64,000 bases of DNA. It comes from JAEUMY01 sp031394355 (GTDB taxonomy: Bacteria; Pseudomonadota; Gammaproteobacteria; Burkholderiales; Usitatibacteraceae). Numbering within the stretch: the first letter of the stretch is position 1; each line of letters begins with the position of its first letter. Location of the stretch: the NCBI GenBank assembly GCA_031394355.1, contig JANNSU010000008.1, positions 186,001 through 250,000 of the forward strand, written 5' to 3'. Below the pieces are notes generated by a model. The model did not search any database and was not told the DNA's origin. It saw nothing but the letters and a program-made list of their open reading frames with translations. The position numbers and the translations under genes are program-made. Positions 20,515 through 29,568 of the stretch are shown here, one piece after another.

Positions 20515-20868
20515 TCAATTGATGGTTGAAATGGGCTCGCTGCCTATGGCGGCGCCCCGTGCCAGTCGAGCGTGATGGGCTGCCTGCGATGTTTCGCCCA
20601 GCTTGTTCAGCGATTCGGCGAGCAATTCATGGGCGACCGTGGCGTTGGGCCAGCGTGTCACGACCTTGTGCAGAGCGCGGGCGGCTCTCAGGTGCTCATT
20701 GTCCCGCATGAGAACGCGCGCACGGGCGATGCCTTGTGACGGCGTCTCCAGCGGAATCGCGACGGAGTTGTGACCGTGATTGTCGGTCCAGAGATTCGAC
20801 GGACCGGCGAAGGCTATGGAACTGGCAAGAGTAGCTGCGGCAAGCAGGCAGACAGCGATCGGCTTCAT
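20515..20868 (-). CDS. Small exported protein with tetratricopeptide-like region
   Basis: A 117-residue protein with a signal peptide (MKPIAVCLLAAATLASSIAFA). The mature part has a helical region (ARVLMRDNEHLRAARALHKVV ... LLAESLNKLGETSQAAHHARL) that resembles one or two tetratricopeptide repeats. No family is recognised. GGAGG six bases before the ATG supports this start over longer versions. The stop is four bases from the convergent CDF gene. Confidence 0.72.
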   Translation of the reverse strand: MKPIAVCLLAAATLASSIAFAGPSNLWTDNHGHNSVAIPLETPSQGIARARVLMRDNEHLRAARALHKVVTRWPNATVAHELLAESLNKLGETSQAAHHARLARGAAIGSEPISTIN

Positions 20869-20887
20869 GAATCCTCCAGGAATGACG

Positions 20888-20903
20888 CGCAGCACGTGCT
20901 GCG
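20888..20903. promoter_or_regulatory. 16-bp perfect palindrome upstream of the TPR-like gene
   Basis: CGCAGCACGTGCTGCG, perfectly symmetric, centred about 28 bases upstream of the ATG at 20868. It could be a repressor operator or an RNA hairpin in the leader. No matching regulator is visible nearby. Confidence 0.4.
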
Positions 20904-21122
20904 TAATGATGTTGCGTCGGAGGCGGCAGAAAGTTGGTAGCAATCGGTGTCGCATGCTGGCGTCAAAGCATGGATGCCTCAGTATGCGAGCGCGGTGTGA
21001 CCGAATGCAACGGGAATGGGCACTGCGGTGCACTTGGCTACAAGCAGGCGCATTGACGCGCGTCGAGACGATGACGCGTTGACACCCTTGAGACGTCCTG
21101 GCTGGCTCCAGCGAGTTTCAGG

Positions 21123-21539
21123 TCAGGGTTTGACGGGTGGACGCTCTGCGCCGACCTGGCCGGGATAGAACACGCGCATTTCAGCCAAGGTGTAGCGAAA
21201 CGTGCCGGCCTGCATGGACGGGTCCGTATCCAGCAAAGCCCGGGCGTCGGCCTCCGTTGCCGCGCTGACAACGATCAGGCCTTTCTCGCCGTAGCGAGCC
21301 CCCATCCTGATGTGGCCGTCTTCCCTCAGTTTGCGCAGGTGAGCAGAGTGCTCCTTGAACTGCGCCTGCTCCTGGGGCGGTTTGGTCTTGTCCCAGTTCG
21401 GGCCAGTGGTGATTTCTGCTGCAAACAGCTTGGGTGCAGGCGAGCTCGCCGGGGCAGTGGGCGCTGACGGAGATTGTGCAAAGGCACTGGCCAGCAAGGT
21501 CAATACTGCGATAGTGGCCAAGCTTGCGAATATTCGCAT
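21123..21539 (-). CDS. Exported YCII-domain protein
   Basis: A 138-residue protein with a signal peptide (to about residue 21) and a YCII-related domain (FKEHSAHLRKLREDGHI ... GLIVVSAATEADARALLDTDP). The domain is a small ferredoxin-like fold; exported versions have no assigned reaction. It starts five bases after the response regulator stop, so it is the last gene of the operon running from 24343 to here. Codons 2-5 (RIFA) are the repeated palindrome. A second exported YCII protein is encoded at 62942. Confidence 0.82.
   Translation of the reverse strand: MRIFASLATIAVLTLLASAFAQSPSAPTAPASSPAPKLFAAEITTGPNWDKTKPPQEQAQFKEHSAHLRKLREDGHIRMGARYGEKGLIVVSAATEADARALLDTDPSMQAGTFRYTLAEMRVFYPGQVGAERPPVKP
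21526..21537. repeat. GCGAATATTCGC palindrome copy 10 (start of YCII gene)
   Basis: Exact 12-mer within a full 14-mer, covering codons 2-5 of the YCII gene directly after its ATG (MRIFAS). Confidence 0.95.
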
Positions 21540-21544
21540 CAGAT

Positions 21545-22324
21545 TTACCAGGCGGTCGGGCTGAACAGATAACCGTGCGGGCGGATGGTTTTGATTCTCG
21601 ACGAGGCCACCGCATCGTCACCGAGCTTGCGGCGCAGGCGGGAAATGCGGGAATCGATGGAACGGTCCGTGCCGTCGTAGTCCAGCCCTCGCAACGCCTT
21701 CAGAATCTCGTTGCGTGTCAGCACTTTTCCGGCATGAGAGGCCAGCAGCCACAGCAGATCGAACTCGGCAGTGGTGAGATCAACATTCCGTCCATTGAGA
21801 CTCACCTCGCGCGCAACGAAGTGGATGCGCAGATTGCCGAACTGCAGTGCTTCGCTTTCGCTGGCTGGCCGGTCATTGTGGCTTGACCGCCTCAGGATCG
21901 CTTTGATATGCGCGAGCAGCACGCGTGGTTGCACCGGCTTTGCCAGGTAGTCATCGGCACCCAGTTCGAGGCCCAGCACCTGATCGAAGTCTTCTTCCCG
22001 GGCGGTCAGCATCACGACAGGGGTCGCGCCCAGCGAGCCTCCCCTGCCGCGCAATTCGCGGCAGATCTCGAAGCCGTCTTTGCCAGGCAGCATCACATCC
22101 AGAACGATCAAGTCAGGCTGCTCCTGGGCGATGCGCTCCAGCGCACGGTCACCGCGCGACTCACACAGCACCTCCATGTCGTTCTTGGACAGGTAGTCGG
22201 AAATGAGATTGGAGAGGCCCGTATCATCCTCCACCACCAGCACGCGGTGAGAGGTTGGGGCAACCGCAGACGGCGGGCGCGGGAGGGTGGGCTGGGGCAT
22301 GGGGCGGCTGGCTTGAAAGTCCAT
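21545..22324 (-). CDS. OmpR-family response regulator, RstA-like
   Basis: A 259-residue regulator: an N-terminal proline-rich extension (1-25), a receiver domain with Asp76 as phospho-acceptor (LIVLDVMLPG) and Lys in AKPVQP, and a winged-helix domain ending IKTIRPHGYLFS, a tail I associate with RstA-type regulators. AGGAG stands at a good distance before the ATG. The cognate kinase gene lies upstream on the same strand with a 176-base gap, in which I see no gene or clear terminator. Confidence 0.92.
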   Translation of the reverse strand: MDFQASRPMPQPTLPRPPSAVAPTSHRVLVVEDDTGLSNLISDYLSKNDMEVLCESRGDRALERIAQEQPDLIVLDVMLPGKDGFEICRELRGRGGSLGATPVVMLTAREEDFDQVLGLELGADDYLAKPVQPRVLLAHIKAILRRSSHNDRPASESEALQFGNLRIHFVAREVSLNGRNVDLTTAEFDLLWLLASHAGKVLTRNEILKALRGLDYDGTDRSIDSRISRLRRKLGDDAVASSRIKTIRPHGYLFSPTAW

Positions 22325-22500
22325 GTGGGGCTCCTAGTGTAGCGGCTTCGGTCTGCATACTGAGCTACCGGCAACACCATGCATTCCTGCATGCCGCATT
22401 GCGTCCTTCAGCATCCTGACAACAGTAGACTCAATGTTCGCGGACAACGGGACGCAATCTTCACGCCGTCGTGAACCCGCCGGGCAACTCGTCACACAGA

Positions 22501-23886
22501 TTAGACGGTCACCGGGGTGTCATTCGTAGCGGTTTGTGCCGGTGCGTGCCGGTTCGTCACCAAGGGGCTGCGCCCCGGGGCGACAACCTGCCAGGAAAGC
22601 ACGATTCGCGCGCCGCCTCGTGGGGATTCTTCGATGTGCGCAGTACCGCCGTGCCACACGGCGATCTGGCGGACGATGGCAAGCCCCATGCCGAATCCAC
22701 CTGTTGCGCGATCACGGCTTTTGTCCAGGCGCGTGAAGGCTTCGAACATCCGCTCCCGCTCTGCGACCAATATGCCCGGCCCATCGTCGTCAACCGTTAC
22801 GCGGAAATGGTCGTCACACTGAGTCACTTCGACTTGAATCGTTGACTCCGCGAAGCGCAGCGCGTTTCGCAACAGGTTGCTCACTGCGCGAGCCATGTAG
22901 CGTGGCTCACACACCAGTTCGCTGACCTGGAGCACGGCAAAAATCCGGGTCGACTTGCCTTCCGCTGCGGCCAATCGCCGTGCGGCATCTACAATGTCTT
23001 CGAGCCAGGGTGCAGCAGGAACCTTGACGAGGACGATGTCGGGTGTGCCGCTCTTCAGCTTGGCATAGGTGAGAAGCTCGCTGGACAACTCATCCAGTTC
23101 GTTGATGTCCTGGTCCATGAGGGCGAGGTAGCGGTCCTTGCCCTCCGCAGTGGGTTCATCGGTCGCAAGGTGCTGGCTGAATCGGAGCCGGGCCAGCGGC
23201 GTGCGCAGCTCGTGAGACACCGAATTGGTCAATTCTTTCTGGGACTTGAGCAGGGCGCTGATGCGGGCGGTCATTTCATTGAATCGGTGCGCGAAATCGT
23301 ACAGTGGCGAGCTCTTGGGCATGTCAACCTTCACGTCGAGATCGCCGCCGCCCACTTTCTCCGCCGCGCCTCTCAAGGCCATCAAATCCCGCCAGAACGG
23401 CCGGACCCAGAACCAGAGGAGCAGGGCCACCATGATGAATTCGATGGTCCAGTTGATGGTGTAGATTTCCCGGCGCATGTCGCGAGGGCCGGGAAACTCC
23501 AGCAGAATCGCTTGATCGCTGCCACTGACACGCTTCGAGAGAGCGAATCCTCCCTGCGGGCGCGACTGCGTCAGCATTTTCCCAGCGCTCAATACGGCCA
23601 GGCTTTCATCGTTCAGCGCCAGGCGTTCACGCACTGTGGCCACAGACTCAAGACTCAACGGCGTGGCGAAGCCAGGCTTGATTTCTGCCAGCTTCTCTTG
23701 CCACTTCTCTTGCGGCGTGCGGCCCAACTCTTGCTCGATCAAAAAGAAAGTACCGCTGAAGCGCTCACGCACGTTGACGGGTGTGGACATCGACCGGAAA
23801 TAGTCGATGACTTCAGTCTGGATGAAGAATGATACGACCAGCGTGGCGATCAGCAGGCCGTACATCTTGATGAAAAGGCGAATCAT
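22501..23886 (-). CDS. Sensor histidine kinase, RstB-like
   Basis: A 461-residue kinase with a start (MIRLFIKMYGLLIATLVVSFF) that resembles RstB, a periplasmic sensor region of about 100 residues, a second membrane helix (about 145-165), HAMP, HisKA with SVSHELRTPLARLRFS, and HATPase motifs (NLLRNALRF, DDDGPGI, GFGMGLAIV). It pairs with the RstA-like regulator downstream. ATG at 23886 is preferred to longer upstream frames because of the membrane-helix position. The gene for an exported proline/alanine-rich protein ends 61 bases upstream and may belong to the same operon. Confidence 0.92.
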   Translation of the reverse strand: MIRLFIKMYGLLIATLVVSFFIQTEVIDYFRSMSTPVNVRERFSGTFFLIEQELGRTPQEKWQEKLAEIKPGFATPLSLESVATVRERLALNDESLAVLSAGKMLTQSRPQGGFALSKRVSGSDQAILLEFPGPRDMRREIYTINWTIEFIMVALLLWFWVRPFWRDLMALRGAAEKVGGGDLDVKVDMPKSSPLYDFAHRFNEMTARISALLKSQKELTNSVSHELRTPLARLRFSQHLATDEPTAEGKDRYLALMDQDINELDELSSELLTYAKLKSGTPDIVLVKVPAAPWLEDIVDAARRLAAAEGKSTRIFAVLQVSELVCEPRYMARAVSNLLRNALRFAESTIQVEVTQCDDHFRVTVDDDGPGILVAERERMFEAFTRLDKSRDRATGGFGMGLAIVRQIAVWHGGTAHIEESPRGGARIVLSWQVVAPGRSPLVTNRHAPAQTATNDTPVTV

Positions 23887-23947
23887 GGCGGGTCTTTGCG
23901 CCGGACGTTGGCGATTCTGGAAATGGTGGTGTGGCCCGGTAGAACGG

Positions 23948-24343
23948 TCAAGGTCTCGCGGAGGGTGATGTGGTGACGGCGGGCTGATCCGGTACATCGA
24001 TCACGCGCACTACGGGGTCTTCGTTAACCAGTGGGGTCTGCGTTGTGTTGTCTTGCCCGGTATCACCTGACCGTTCAGCAGACCGTTTGGCTGTTGGGGC
24101 CGACTTTGCGGGTGACGCTGTGCCCGCAGGCGCTATCGCTGCTGCAGGCTTGGCCGGCTTGAGAAAGGTAGTGGGTCGTTCCGTCTTGGCTGACTCCGCT
24201 GCGCAGTAGCCCTGGCTCAAATCGGGATCACAGGGAATTTGAAGCGGTATGGCCGCATGGGCTCCCCATCCTGCCCACATCAAAGGCAACAGAGCGGTGA
24301 TGCAACGAATTCGAATCGGATTCCTGGCGGGCATGGTGTGCAT
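23948..24343 (-). CDS. Exported hypothetical protein, Pro/Ala/Thr-rich
   Basis: About 131 residues: a signal-like hydrophobic stretch (CITALLPLMWAGWGAHA), a short segment with two cysteines (IPCDPDLSQGYCAAE), then a low-complexity tail rich in P, A, T and K. No family is recognised. It lies directly upstream of the RstB-like kinase on the same strand. The start could be ATG 24343 or ATG 24334; no ribosome binding site decides. It may be a periplasmic accessory of the kinase, but that is a guess from position. Confidence 0.55.
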   Translation of the reverse strand: MHTMPARNPIRIRCITALLPLMWAGWGAHAAIPLQIPCDPDLSQGYCAAESAKTERPTTFLKPAKPAAAIAPAGTASPAKSAPTAKRSAERSGDTGQDNTTQTPLVNEDPVVRVIDVPDQPAVTTSPSARP

Positions 24344-24738
24344 GATGAATGCGGCGGCAGGCGGGCTCACAAGCCGGATGCCGGGCCGTTGAACTGAATG
24401 ATGAGGCGAAGAATACCCCCAAGCCGGGCTGCACTGGGAATTGCCCGGCCGTGCATCCGGATCGCGCCAGTGCTCGGCCGCAGCAGTTTCGCCGTCCTGG
24501 GTCGGGACCCAGTGAAAGCGCGTTGTCGAGGCTGAATGATGTCATGCATGGGCGTGACTTCCGGGGCGTCCAAACCGAAGGCGAATGGCGAGCGATGATT
24601 GATGCGATGTCATTGAGCAATGCTAGGCACATTCATGTGTCGATAGGTATTTCTTCGTGGCAAATCAATGCGCACATGTTGCAAAGTGCTGGCGGCTCAA
24701 AGAGGATGGTAAAAATGTAATGAAATGAATGGGTTGAT

Positions 24739-24750
24739 GCGAATATTCGC
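24739..24750. repeat. GCGAATATTCGC palindrome copy 11 (intergenic)
   Basis: Exact 12-mer within a full 14-mer, downstream of the TonB-receptor terminator. Confidence 0.95.
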
Positions 24751-24797
24751 AGGATGCGCACTGTCGAAGACCGCGTGCATCGGATGTTGATGTGGTC

Positions 24798-24834
24798 AAA
24801 AAACAACAGCCGACCCTCAGAAGAGGACCGGCTG
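24798..24834 (-). terminator. Rho-independent terminator of the TonB-receptor gene
   Basis: On the minus strand an outer stem CAGCCG/CGGCTG and an inner CCTC/GAGG stem with a TTCT loop is followed by TTGTTTTTTG, 49 bases after the receptor stop codon. Confidence 0.85.
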
Positions 24835-24882
24835 CGATTCGGATAACCACGATCCGCTTCTGAAACTGCGCGAGCCTGACGA

Positions 24883-27585
24883 TCAGAATTTCACCTTCAC
24901 CGAGCCGTAGATGAAGCGAGCACGGGCATCGTAGTAGGACGGATCGTATCCTGCCTGGAAAGTGGTTTGTTGGTTGGTCAGCGGCGGGTTGGTATCCAGC
25001 AGATTCTTCACGCCAAGTGTGAACGTGAGGTTCTTCAAGCCGCTGTATGTGCCTTGCAGATCCCACAACGACATGGCACTCACGGTGCGGAAGTTGTCGT
25101 TGGCATCCGTGCCGACGTCGCGATAGGCCGATTGATGATGGTTGGCCAGCGTGGCGGTCCAGGGACCGTTCTCCCAGGTCAGGCTGGCGTAGTGACGCCA
25201 TCTCGGCGTGGTGCCGCTCACCGTTGCACCGGCGTTGTTGGACACGGCGCCGAGATACGAGCCGTCCGTCTGCTGTGCATCGTAGCGGGTGTAGTACGTG
25301 CCGCTGATATCGAAGCGCAGGCGTCCCCACGATTGCGCCGGCGCCTTGTAGTGTGTCTCGACGTCGAAGCCCTGGATGTGAATGTTGCCCAGGTTGATGT
25401 AGGTGCCAAGAATGGACTGGATGCGTCCCGGCAGGTTCGGGAAGGCCGGATCCGCCGGACCGCGCGTGACCAGATTGCCGTACTGCGCCAGATCACCCAG
25501 GATGGTGGTGTAGGGTATGCCATTGGTGATGGCGCCATTGAGGCGGATCTTGAAGAAATCTGCCGAAAATGACCAGCGGTTGTTGGGCTCGAACAGCACG
25601 CCAGCGGTCGCCTGCTCTGATTTCTCCGGCCGCAGCGCGGCGTTGCCACCGGTGATGATGGTGAACTGGGTGGCGCAATCCAGACCGATGTTCTGGGTGA
25701 CAGGACAGCGCACCGGATCATCGGTGCCGGCGGGAGACACGGTCGTCGCTTGCGGGATGCCAAGCTGATACAGCGACGGTGCCAGGAATCCTTTGCCATA
25801 GGACGTGCGGACCAGGAAGTCTTTGGTGGGCTGCCAGCGCAAAGACACCTTCGGGTTGGTCGAGGAACCGAAATCGCTGTAGCGATCCTGTCGCACGGCC
25901 ATATTGGCTTCAAGGGATTTGAACAGTGGCAGATTCAACTCGGCAAAGACCGCCTTCACATCCCGGGAGCCTGACAGGTCAGGAAAGCTGCCGCCGAAGC
26001 CGGAAATGTTGCCGCTGCGGATCTGGGCTGCGTAGGATTGGTCAAGTTTCTCCTTGCGAAAATCCAGGCCTGCGGCAATGGCTGCGCGGCCACCGGGCAG
26101 ATCCAACACATCCCTGCTGACTTTGGTGCTGAAGCCATGGGAAAGGGATTCGCCATTCAGCACCTCGCCATTGAAATTGGTGGCGCGAATCTCCGCTGTG
26201 ACAGCCGGCGTGTTGGACCCGAACAGATTGACTCGACCGCTGTTCAATATCGGCAGCAGCAACGATGCATCCGGGAAGCCGCCGTTGATTTTTGACTTGA
26301 CCTTGCTGCGTGAATGAAAGTAGGAAGCGTCAACATCCCAGCCGCTAAAGCCGCCCTTCACGCCGAAGGTCAGTTGATTGGACTCGTTGGTATCCGTGGT
26401 ATCGCGAAGGCCTGCTTCGAAGGCGCGCCAACGTACATCCAGCGGTTGGCCATTGACGCCAGCGGCAATGGCCTGTGCGGTGGGGTAGAACGGACTGGAC
26501 GGTCGGATGAGGATCGATGAGTCCGTGGCTGCGCCCGGTCCGAAGGGAAAGAGGCTGGAGATGGGAACGGGCTGAATGACGTAGTTGTTCTCATCCTTGG
26601 ATGCGAGGAAGGTGGCGTAGCCCTGCCAATCCGCGTTGATCTTGAATCGCCCGGAGGCGAAGACATTGAGCGATTCGGTTTTCGGAATGCTCATTACGCC
26701 TGGCGTGACTGCGGGATCGTATCGGCATACTGTACCGATCAGGATCGACGGGGCGCAGTTTGGAGCACCGATTACGCCGATACCACCGGTGGTGACGTTG
26801 CCTGGAAATGTATTGCTTGAGATACCGATCAGTCCGATTTCAGGCTTGAAGGAGCTGTTCGAGAAGTTGCGGTCGCGCTGATCCAGGCTCTTCTGATCGT
26901 TGTATGACGCCGACACGACAAAGTTGTAGCCGTCCTTGCCCAGGTCTCCGAAGCCAAAGGAGCCGTTGGCCTGACTCTGGTCCCCGCCGCCGCTGCGGGT
27001 TGGCACGCCTGCGTACACCGTCGCTTCCGCGCCTCGGTAGTCGGTACGGAGAATGAAGTTGACTACGCCGCCGATGGCGTCAGAGCCATAGATCGCCGAA
27101 GCGCCATCCTTGAGCACCTCGACGCGCTCGATGGCCGCGACGGGGATGACCGACAGACTCACGCCCTGAACCCCGTTCACTTCACCCGCGAAACCGCTGA
27201 TGCGCTTGCCATCCACCATGACCAGCGTTCTGCCGCCACCGAGACCACGCAACGATGCAGTCTGTGCGGAGAAGGTGGTGGAGCCGATGGTATTGCCGAG
27301 ATTCACGTTGCCCGCGCTGTTGTTTGTCGAGAGGATATTCAGCAACTCCATCGGGTTGGTAGCGCCCGAACGGTCAATATCGGCGCGAGTGATGATGGTC
27401 ACGGGAAGCGCGGATTCACCTTCGATGCGCTTGATGCTCGAGCCTGTGATTTCGATTTTTTCCGTTTTCGGCGGCGTGGCGGCTGGTGCCTGTGCCCATG
27501 CCTGTCCCAGCGTTGCACCGGCCAAACTCACCAGGCCGATTGCCGCGAGATGTTGCTTCATTTGCACGATGTTGTTCCGTTTCAT
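24883..27585 (-). CDS. TonB-dependent outer-membrane receptor
   Basis: A 900-residue outer-membrane transporter. A signal peptide (to about residue 35) is followed by a plug domain (about 45-170; IEITGSSIKRIEGESALPVTIITR, SLRGLGGGRTLVMVDGKRI, VEVLKDGASAIYGSDAIGG) and a 22-strand barrel ending in the usual aromatic residue (VKVKF). The TGSSIKR opening and ALPVTIITR are typical of the large group of receptors related to Oar or oligomer uptake rather than classical siderophore receptors. GAGG six bases before the ATG supports the start. No substrate is implied by the neighbours. It ends at a strong terminator. Confidence 0.92.
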   Translation of the reverse strand: MKRNNIVQMKQHLAAIGLVSLAGATLGQAWAQAPAATPPKTEKIEITGSSIKRIEGESALPVTIITRADIDRSGATNPMELLNILSTNNSAGNVNLGNTIGSTTFSAQTASLRGLGGGRTLVMVDGKRISGFAGEVNGVQGVSLSVIPVAAIERVEVLKDGASAIYGSDAIGGVVNFILRTDYRGAEATVYAGVPTRSGGGDQSQANGSFGFGDLGKDGYNFVVSASYNDQKSLDQRDRNFSNSSFKPEIGLIGISSNTFPGNVTTGGIGVIGAPNCAPSILIGTVCRYDPAVTPGVMSIPKTESLNVFASGRFKINADWQGYATFLASKDENNYVIQPVPISSLFPFGPGAATDSSILIRPSSPFYPTAQAIAAGVNGQPLDVRWRAFEAGLRDTTDTNESNQLTFGVKGGFSGWDVDASYFHSRSKVKSKINGGFPDASLLLPILNSGRVNLFGSNTPAVTAEIRATNFNGEVLNGESLSHGFSTKVSRDVLDLPGGRAAIAAGLDFRKEKLDQSYAAQIRSGNISGFGGSFPDLSGSRDVKAVFAELNLPLFKSLEANMAVRQDRYSDFGSSTNPKVSLRWQPTKDFLVRTSYGKGFLAPSLYQLGIPQATTVSPAGTDDPVRCPVTQNIGLDCATQFTIITGGNAALRPEKSEQATAGVLFEPNNRWSFSADFFKIRLNGAITNGIPYTTILGDLAQYGNLVTRGPADPAFPNLPGRIQSILGTYINLGNIHIQGFDVETHYKAPAQSWGRLRFDISGTYYTRYDAQQTDGSYLGAVSNNAGATVSGTTPRWRHYASLTWENGPWTATLANHHQSAYRDVGTDANDNFRTVSAMSLWDLQGTYSGLKNLTFTLGVKNLLDTNPPLTNQQTTFQAGYDPSYYDARARFIYGSVKVKF

Positions 27586-27760
27586 TGCTGCCTCTGTCTG
27601 TGTTGGTGAAAGACAAGGGCATGCTACGGATCGGCATGTTCTGCTTTGTACGCGTTGGTGATCGTGCGTACGCAATCGTGATGGTTCACGACAATGCGTG
27701 CTTTGGGCGTCTCACACAGCCACAATCGGCAACATCGGCGGAGGCTTCTGTCCGCTGTCC

Positions 27761-28417
27761 TCAGAGGTGGGCGGAGATGTCCGCGGGTGCGTCCAGCAGC
27801 GCATCCGCTCCCCACTGTTGTGGCGGCAAACCAGTTCCGAGATATCCCCAGCAGGCTGCCAGCACCCGAATATTCGCGTTTCGCGCTGCTTGAATGTCGC
27901 GCAAGTCATCCCCGACATACAGTGCTTCACCGGGCTTCACGCCAAGGTTCCGGCAGGCGTGCAACAGAGGCTCGGGATGGGGCTTGGCGTGTGCTGTGGT
28001 GTCGCCGCAGACAATACAGGCTGCGCGATGCTTCAGCTGCATTGCCTCCAGCAAAGGCAGCGTGAACCGGCTGGCTTTGTTGGTGACGATGCCCCAGTGG
28101 ATGCCACGCGCTTCAAGCATCGCCAGCAAGTCCGCCATGCCGGGAAACAGGACTGTGTCGGCAAACACGTTGTTCGCATAGACATCAAGAAACGCATCGC
28201 GCATCTCCGCGAAGGCTGCATGATCCGGCTTCAGGCCGAAACCCACATCGACCATGCCACGGCCGCCGCTGCCGACATGGGTGCGAATATTCGCAATGGG
28301 CAAAGGCGGCAGAGCGTGCCGAGCTCGCATGACATTCAGGGCGCGCGCCATGTCTGGTGCCGTGTCCGCGAGCGTGCCGTCCAGATCGAACAGGACTGCC
28401 AGGGTTTTCTGACGCAT
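27761..28417 (-). CDS. gph: Phosphoglycolate phosphatase (HAD superfamily)
   Basis: A 218-residue HAD hydrolase: motif I FDLDGTLADTAPD, motif II IVTNK, motif III Lys in KPHPEP, motif IV VGDDLRD. It should dephosphorylate 2-phosphoglycolate formed in DNA repair. The start codon overlaps the stop of the DUF1501 gene (TGATG), which indicates translational coupling in the mtaD-ubiG-DUF1501-gph operon. It contains one exact palindrome (28283) and one decayed copy (27867), both read as ANIR. Confidence 0.93.
   Translation of the reverse strand: MRQKTLAVLFDLDGTLADTAPDMARALNVMRARHALPPLPIANIRTHVGSGGRGMVDVGFGLKPDHAAFAEMRDAFLDVYANNVFADTVLFPGMADLLAMLEARGIHWGIVTNKASRFTLPLLEAMQLKHRAACIVCGDTTAHAKPHPEPLLHACRNLGVKPGEALYVGDDLRDIQAARNANIRVLAACWGYLGTGLPPQQWGADALLDAPADISAHL
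27867..27876. repeat. Decayed palindrome copy (CGAATATTCG core)
   Basis: On the coding strand of gph this reads C-GCGAATATTCGG, still Ala-Asn-Ile-Arg. It differs from the 14-mer only at synonymous positions and at the following codon. Confidence 0.7.
28283..28294. repeat. GCGAATATTCGC palindrome copy 12 (in gph)
   Basis: Exact 12-mer within a full 14-mer, read ANIR (PIANIRTHV) on the minus strand. Confidence 0.95.
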
Positions 28418-29568
28418 CACGTGCGAATGAGATCGAGCCGGGAGAATCGGTCGGAGAACACGCCTGCCGCGCTGCCGCCCCACCAGGACTCGATCAAGGT
28501 GGTGTATAGCTGACGATAATCGATGACCGGTTTGTCGCCACCGATCCAGTGCACATCGGCCATGGCGGGCGCACGGCCATGAAGGCCCCCTTTGACGCGT
28601 CCACCCATCAGGAACTGGGTGCTGGCCCAGCCGTGTTCGGTGCCGCCATCCTTATTTTCGCGCGGCGAACGGCCGAACTCGTCATAAGTGGCTACGAGAG
28701 TGCTGTCCCAGAGTCCCGCTTCTTTCAGTGCGGTACGCAGTGATGAGAGGCCAATGCCGAGCCTGCGCAGTCCATCGGCGTGATAGTCGAGTTGCTTCCA
28801 ATGGGTGTCGAAGCAGTGGTGGCGATCGCCGTCCAGTGCATCAAGTGTGATGTGAATCGCCGGGACAGCGGGGTGCGCGTGGGCGAGCTCTACGGCGGCG
28901 CGCAGGGCGTGGCCAAACGGCTCATCTGCGAACTGTGTCTTCAGCGGCAATGACGCAAACGTAGGCAAGCTGCGGCCTTGCAAAGGCGGTGTGACCACGT
29001 GCACGGATTGCGAGAAGTCGCGCTTGGCACCGATTTCTGCAGGATGCGGGGCATTGACGGCCTTGATCTCGCCTCCGCGAAACGGGCCCATGGCATCGCC
29101 TTCACGAATGTCGAGCGAGTCAAACGCCACCGCATCAAGCTGACGCTGGCTGCTGGTGGCGCGTAGCGCCCTGCTGGCCCAGCCATCGCGGAAGTATTCG
29201 TCTGGCCCGGTGCCGGTGACGAGACGTTCATAGTCGCTGTAATGCTGGTTGTGAACTTCAGGCAGGCCGATGCCCTGCAGAATCGCGAGCTCTTTCGCGT
29301 CCCATACAGGCTTCAGGGACTCGAGCACGGGATGAAAGCCGGCCCTGTCGCTGATCTGCAATACGGCATCGCGCGGCACGGCAATGCGGGGACGCATCGA
29401 GTAGTAGGCTTTGTCCGTGTAGGGCACGACCGTGTTGTAGCCGTCGTTCCCGCCCATGAGATAGATCAGGATGAGTCGGCGCTGCGCCTTCACATTGCTG
29501 GAGAATGCCGGCAGCGCCCCGCTTGCGCCCAATGCTGACAGTGTCGCCAGAAAATGGCGACGATTCAC
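28417..29568 (-). CDS. DUF1501 family protein
   Basis: A 383-residue exported protein with an RR-containing N-terminus (MNRRHFLATLSALGASGALPAF), consistent with Tat export, and the DUF1501 fold, a sulfatase/alkaline-phosphatase-like group of unknown function (LIYLMGGNDGYNTVVPY, LVATYDEFGRSPREN, GTEHGW). DUF1501 genes usually sit next to a DUF1800 gene; none is here. The GTG start overlaps the ubiG stop (GTGA) and its own stop overlaps the gph start (TGATG), so it is tightly embedded in the operon. Confidence 0.88.
   Translation of the reverse strand: MNRRHFLATLSALGASGALPAFSSNVKAQRRLILIYLMGGNDGYNTVVPYTDKAYYSMRPRIAVPRDAVLQISDRAGFHPVLESLKPVWDAKELAILQGIGLPEVHNQHYSDYERLVTGTGPDEYFRDGWASRALRATSSQRQLDAVAFDSLDIREGDAMGPFRGGEIKAVNAPHPAEIGAKRDFSQSVHVVTPPLQGRSLPTFASLPLKTQFADEPFGHALRAAVELAHAHPAVPAIHITLDALDGDRHHCFDTHWKQLDYHADGLRRLGIGLSSLRTALKEAGLWDSTLVATYDEFGRSPRENKDGGTEHGWASTQFLMGGRVKGGLHGRAPAMADVHWIGGDKPVIDYRQLYTTLIESWWGGSAAGVFSDRFSRLDLIRT

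Larger units (their letters stand above)
24344..24882. other. Gene-free interval with palindrome and terminator
   Basis: About 540 bases without a supported gene. It holds palindrome copy 11 (24739) and the terminator of the TonB-receptor gene (24798-24834). An open plus-strand frame at 24349-24720 has no start signal or recognisable content and is not called. Confidence 0.6.

Noticed and set aside
24349..24720. A plus-strand frame of 123 codons in the gene-free interval.
   Set aside because: No ribosome binding site, no hydrophobic or domain-like content, and it overlaps the start of the exported protein on the other strand.
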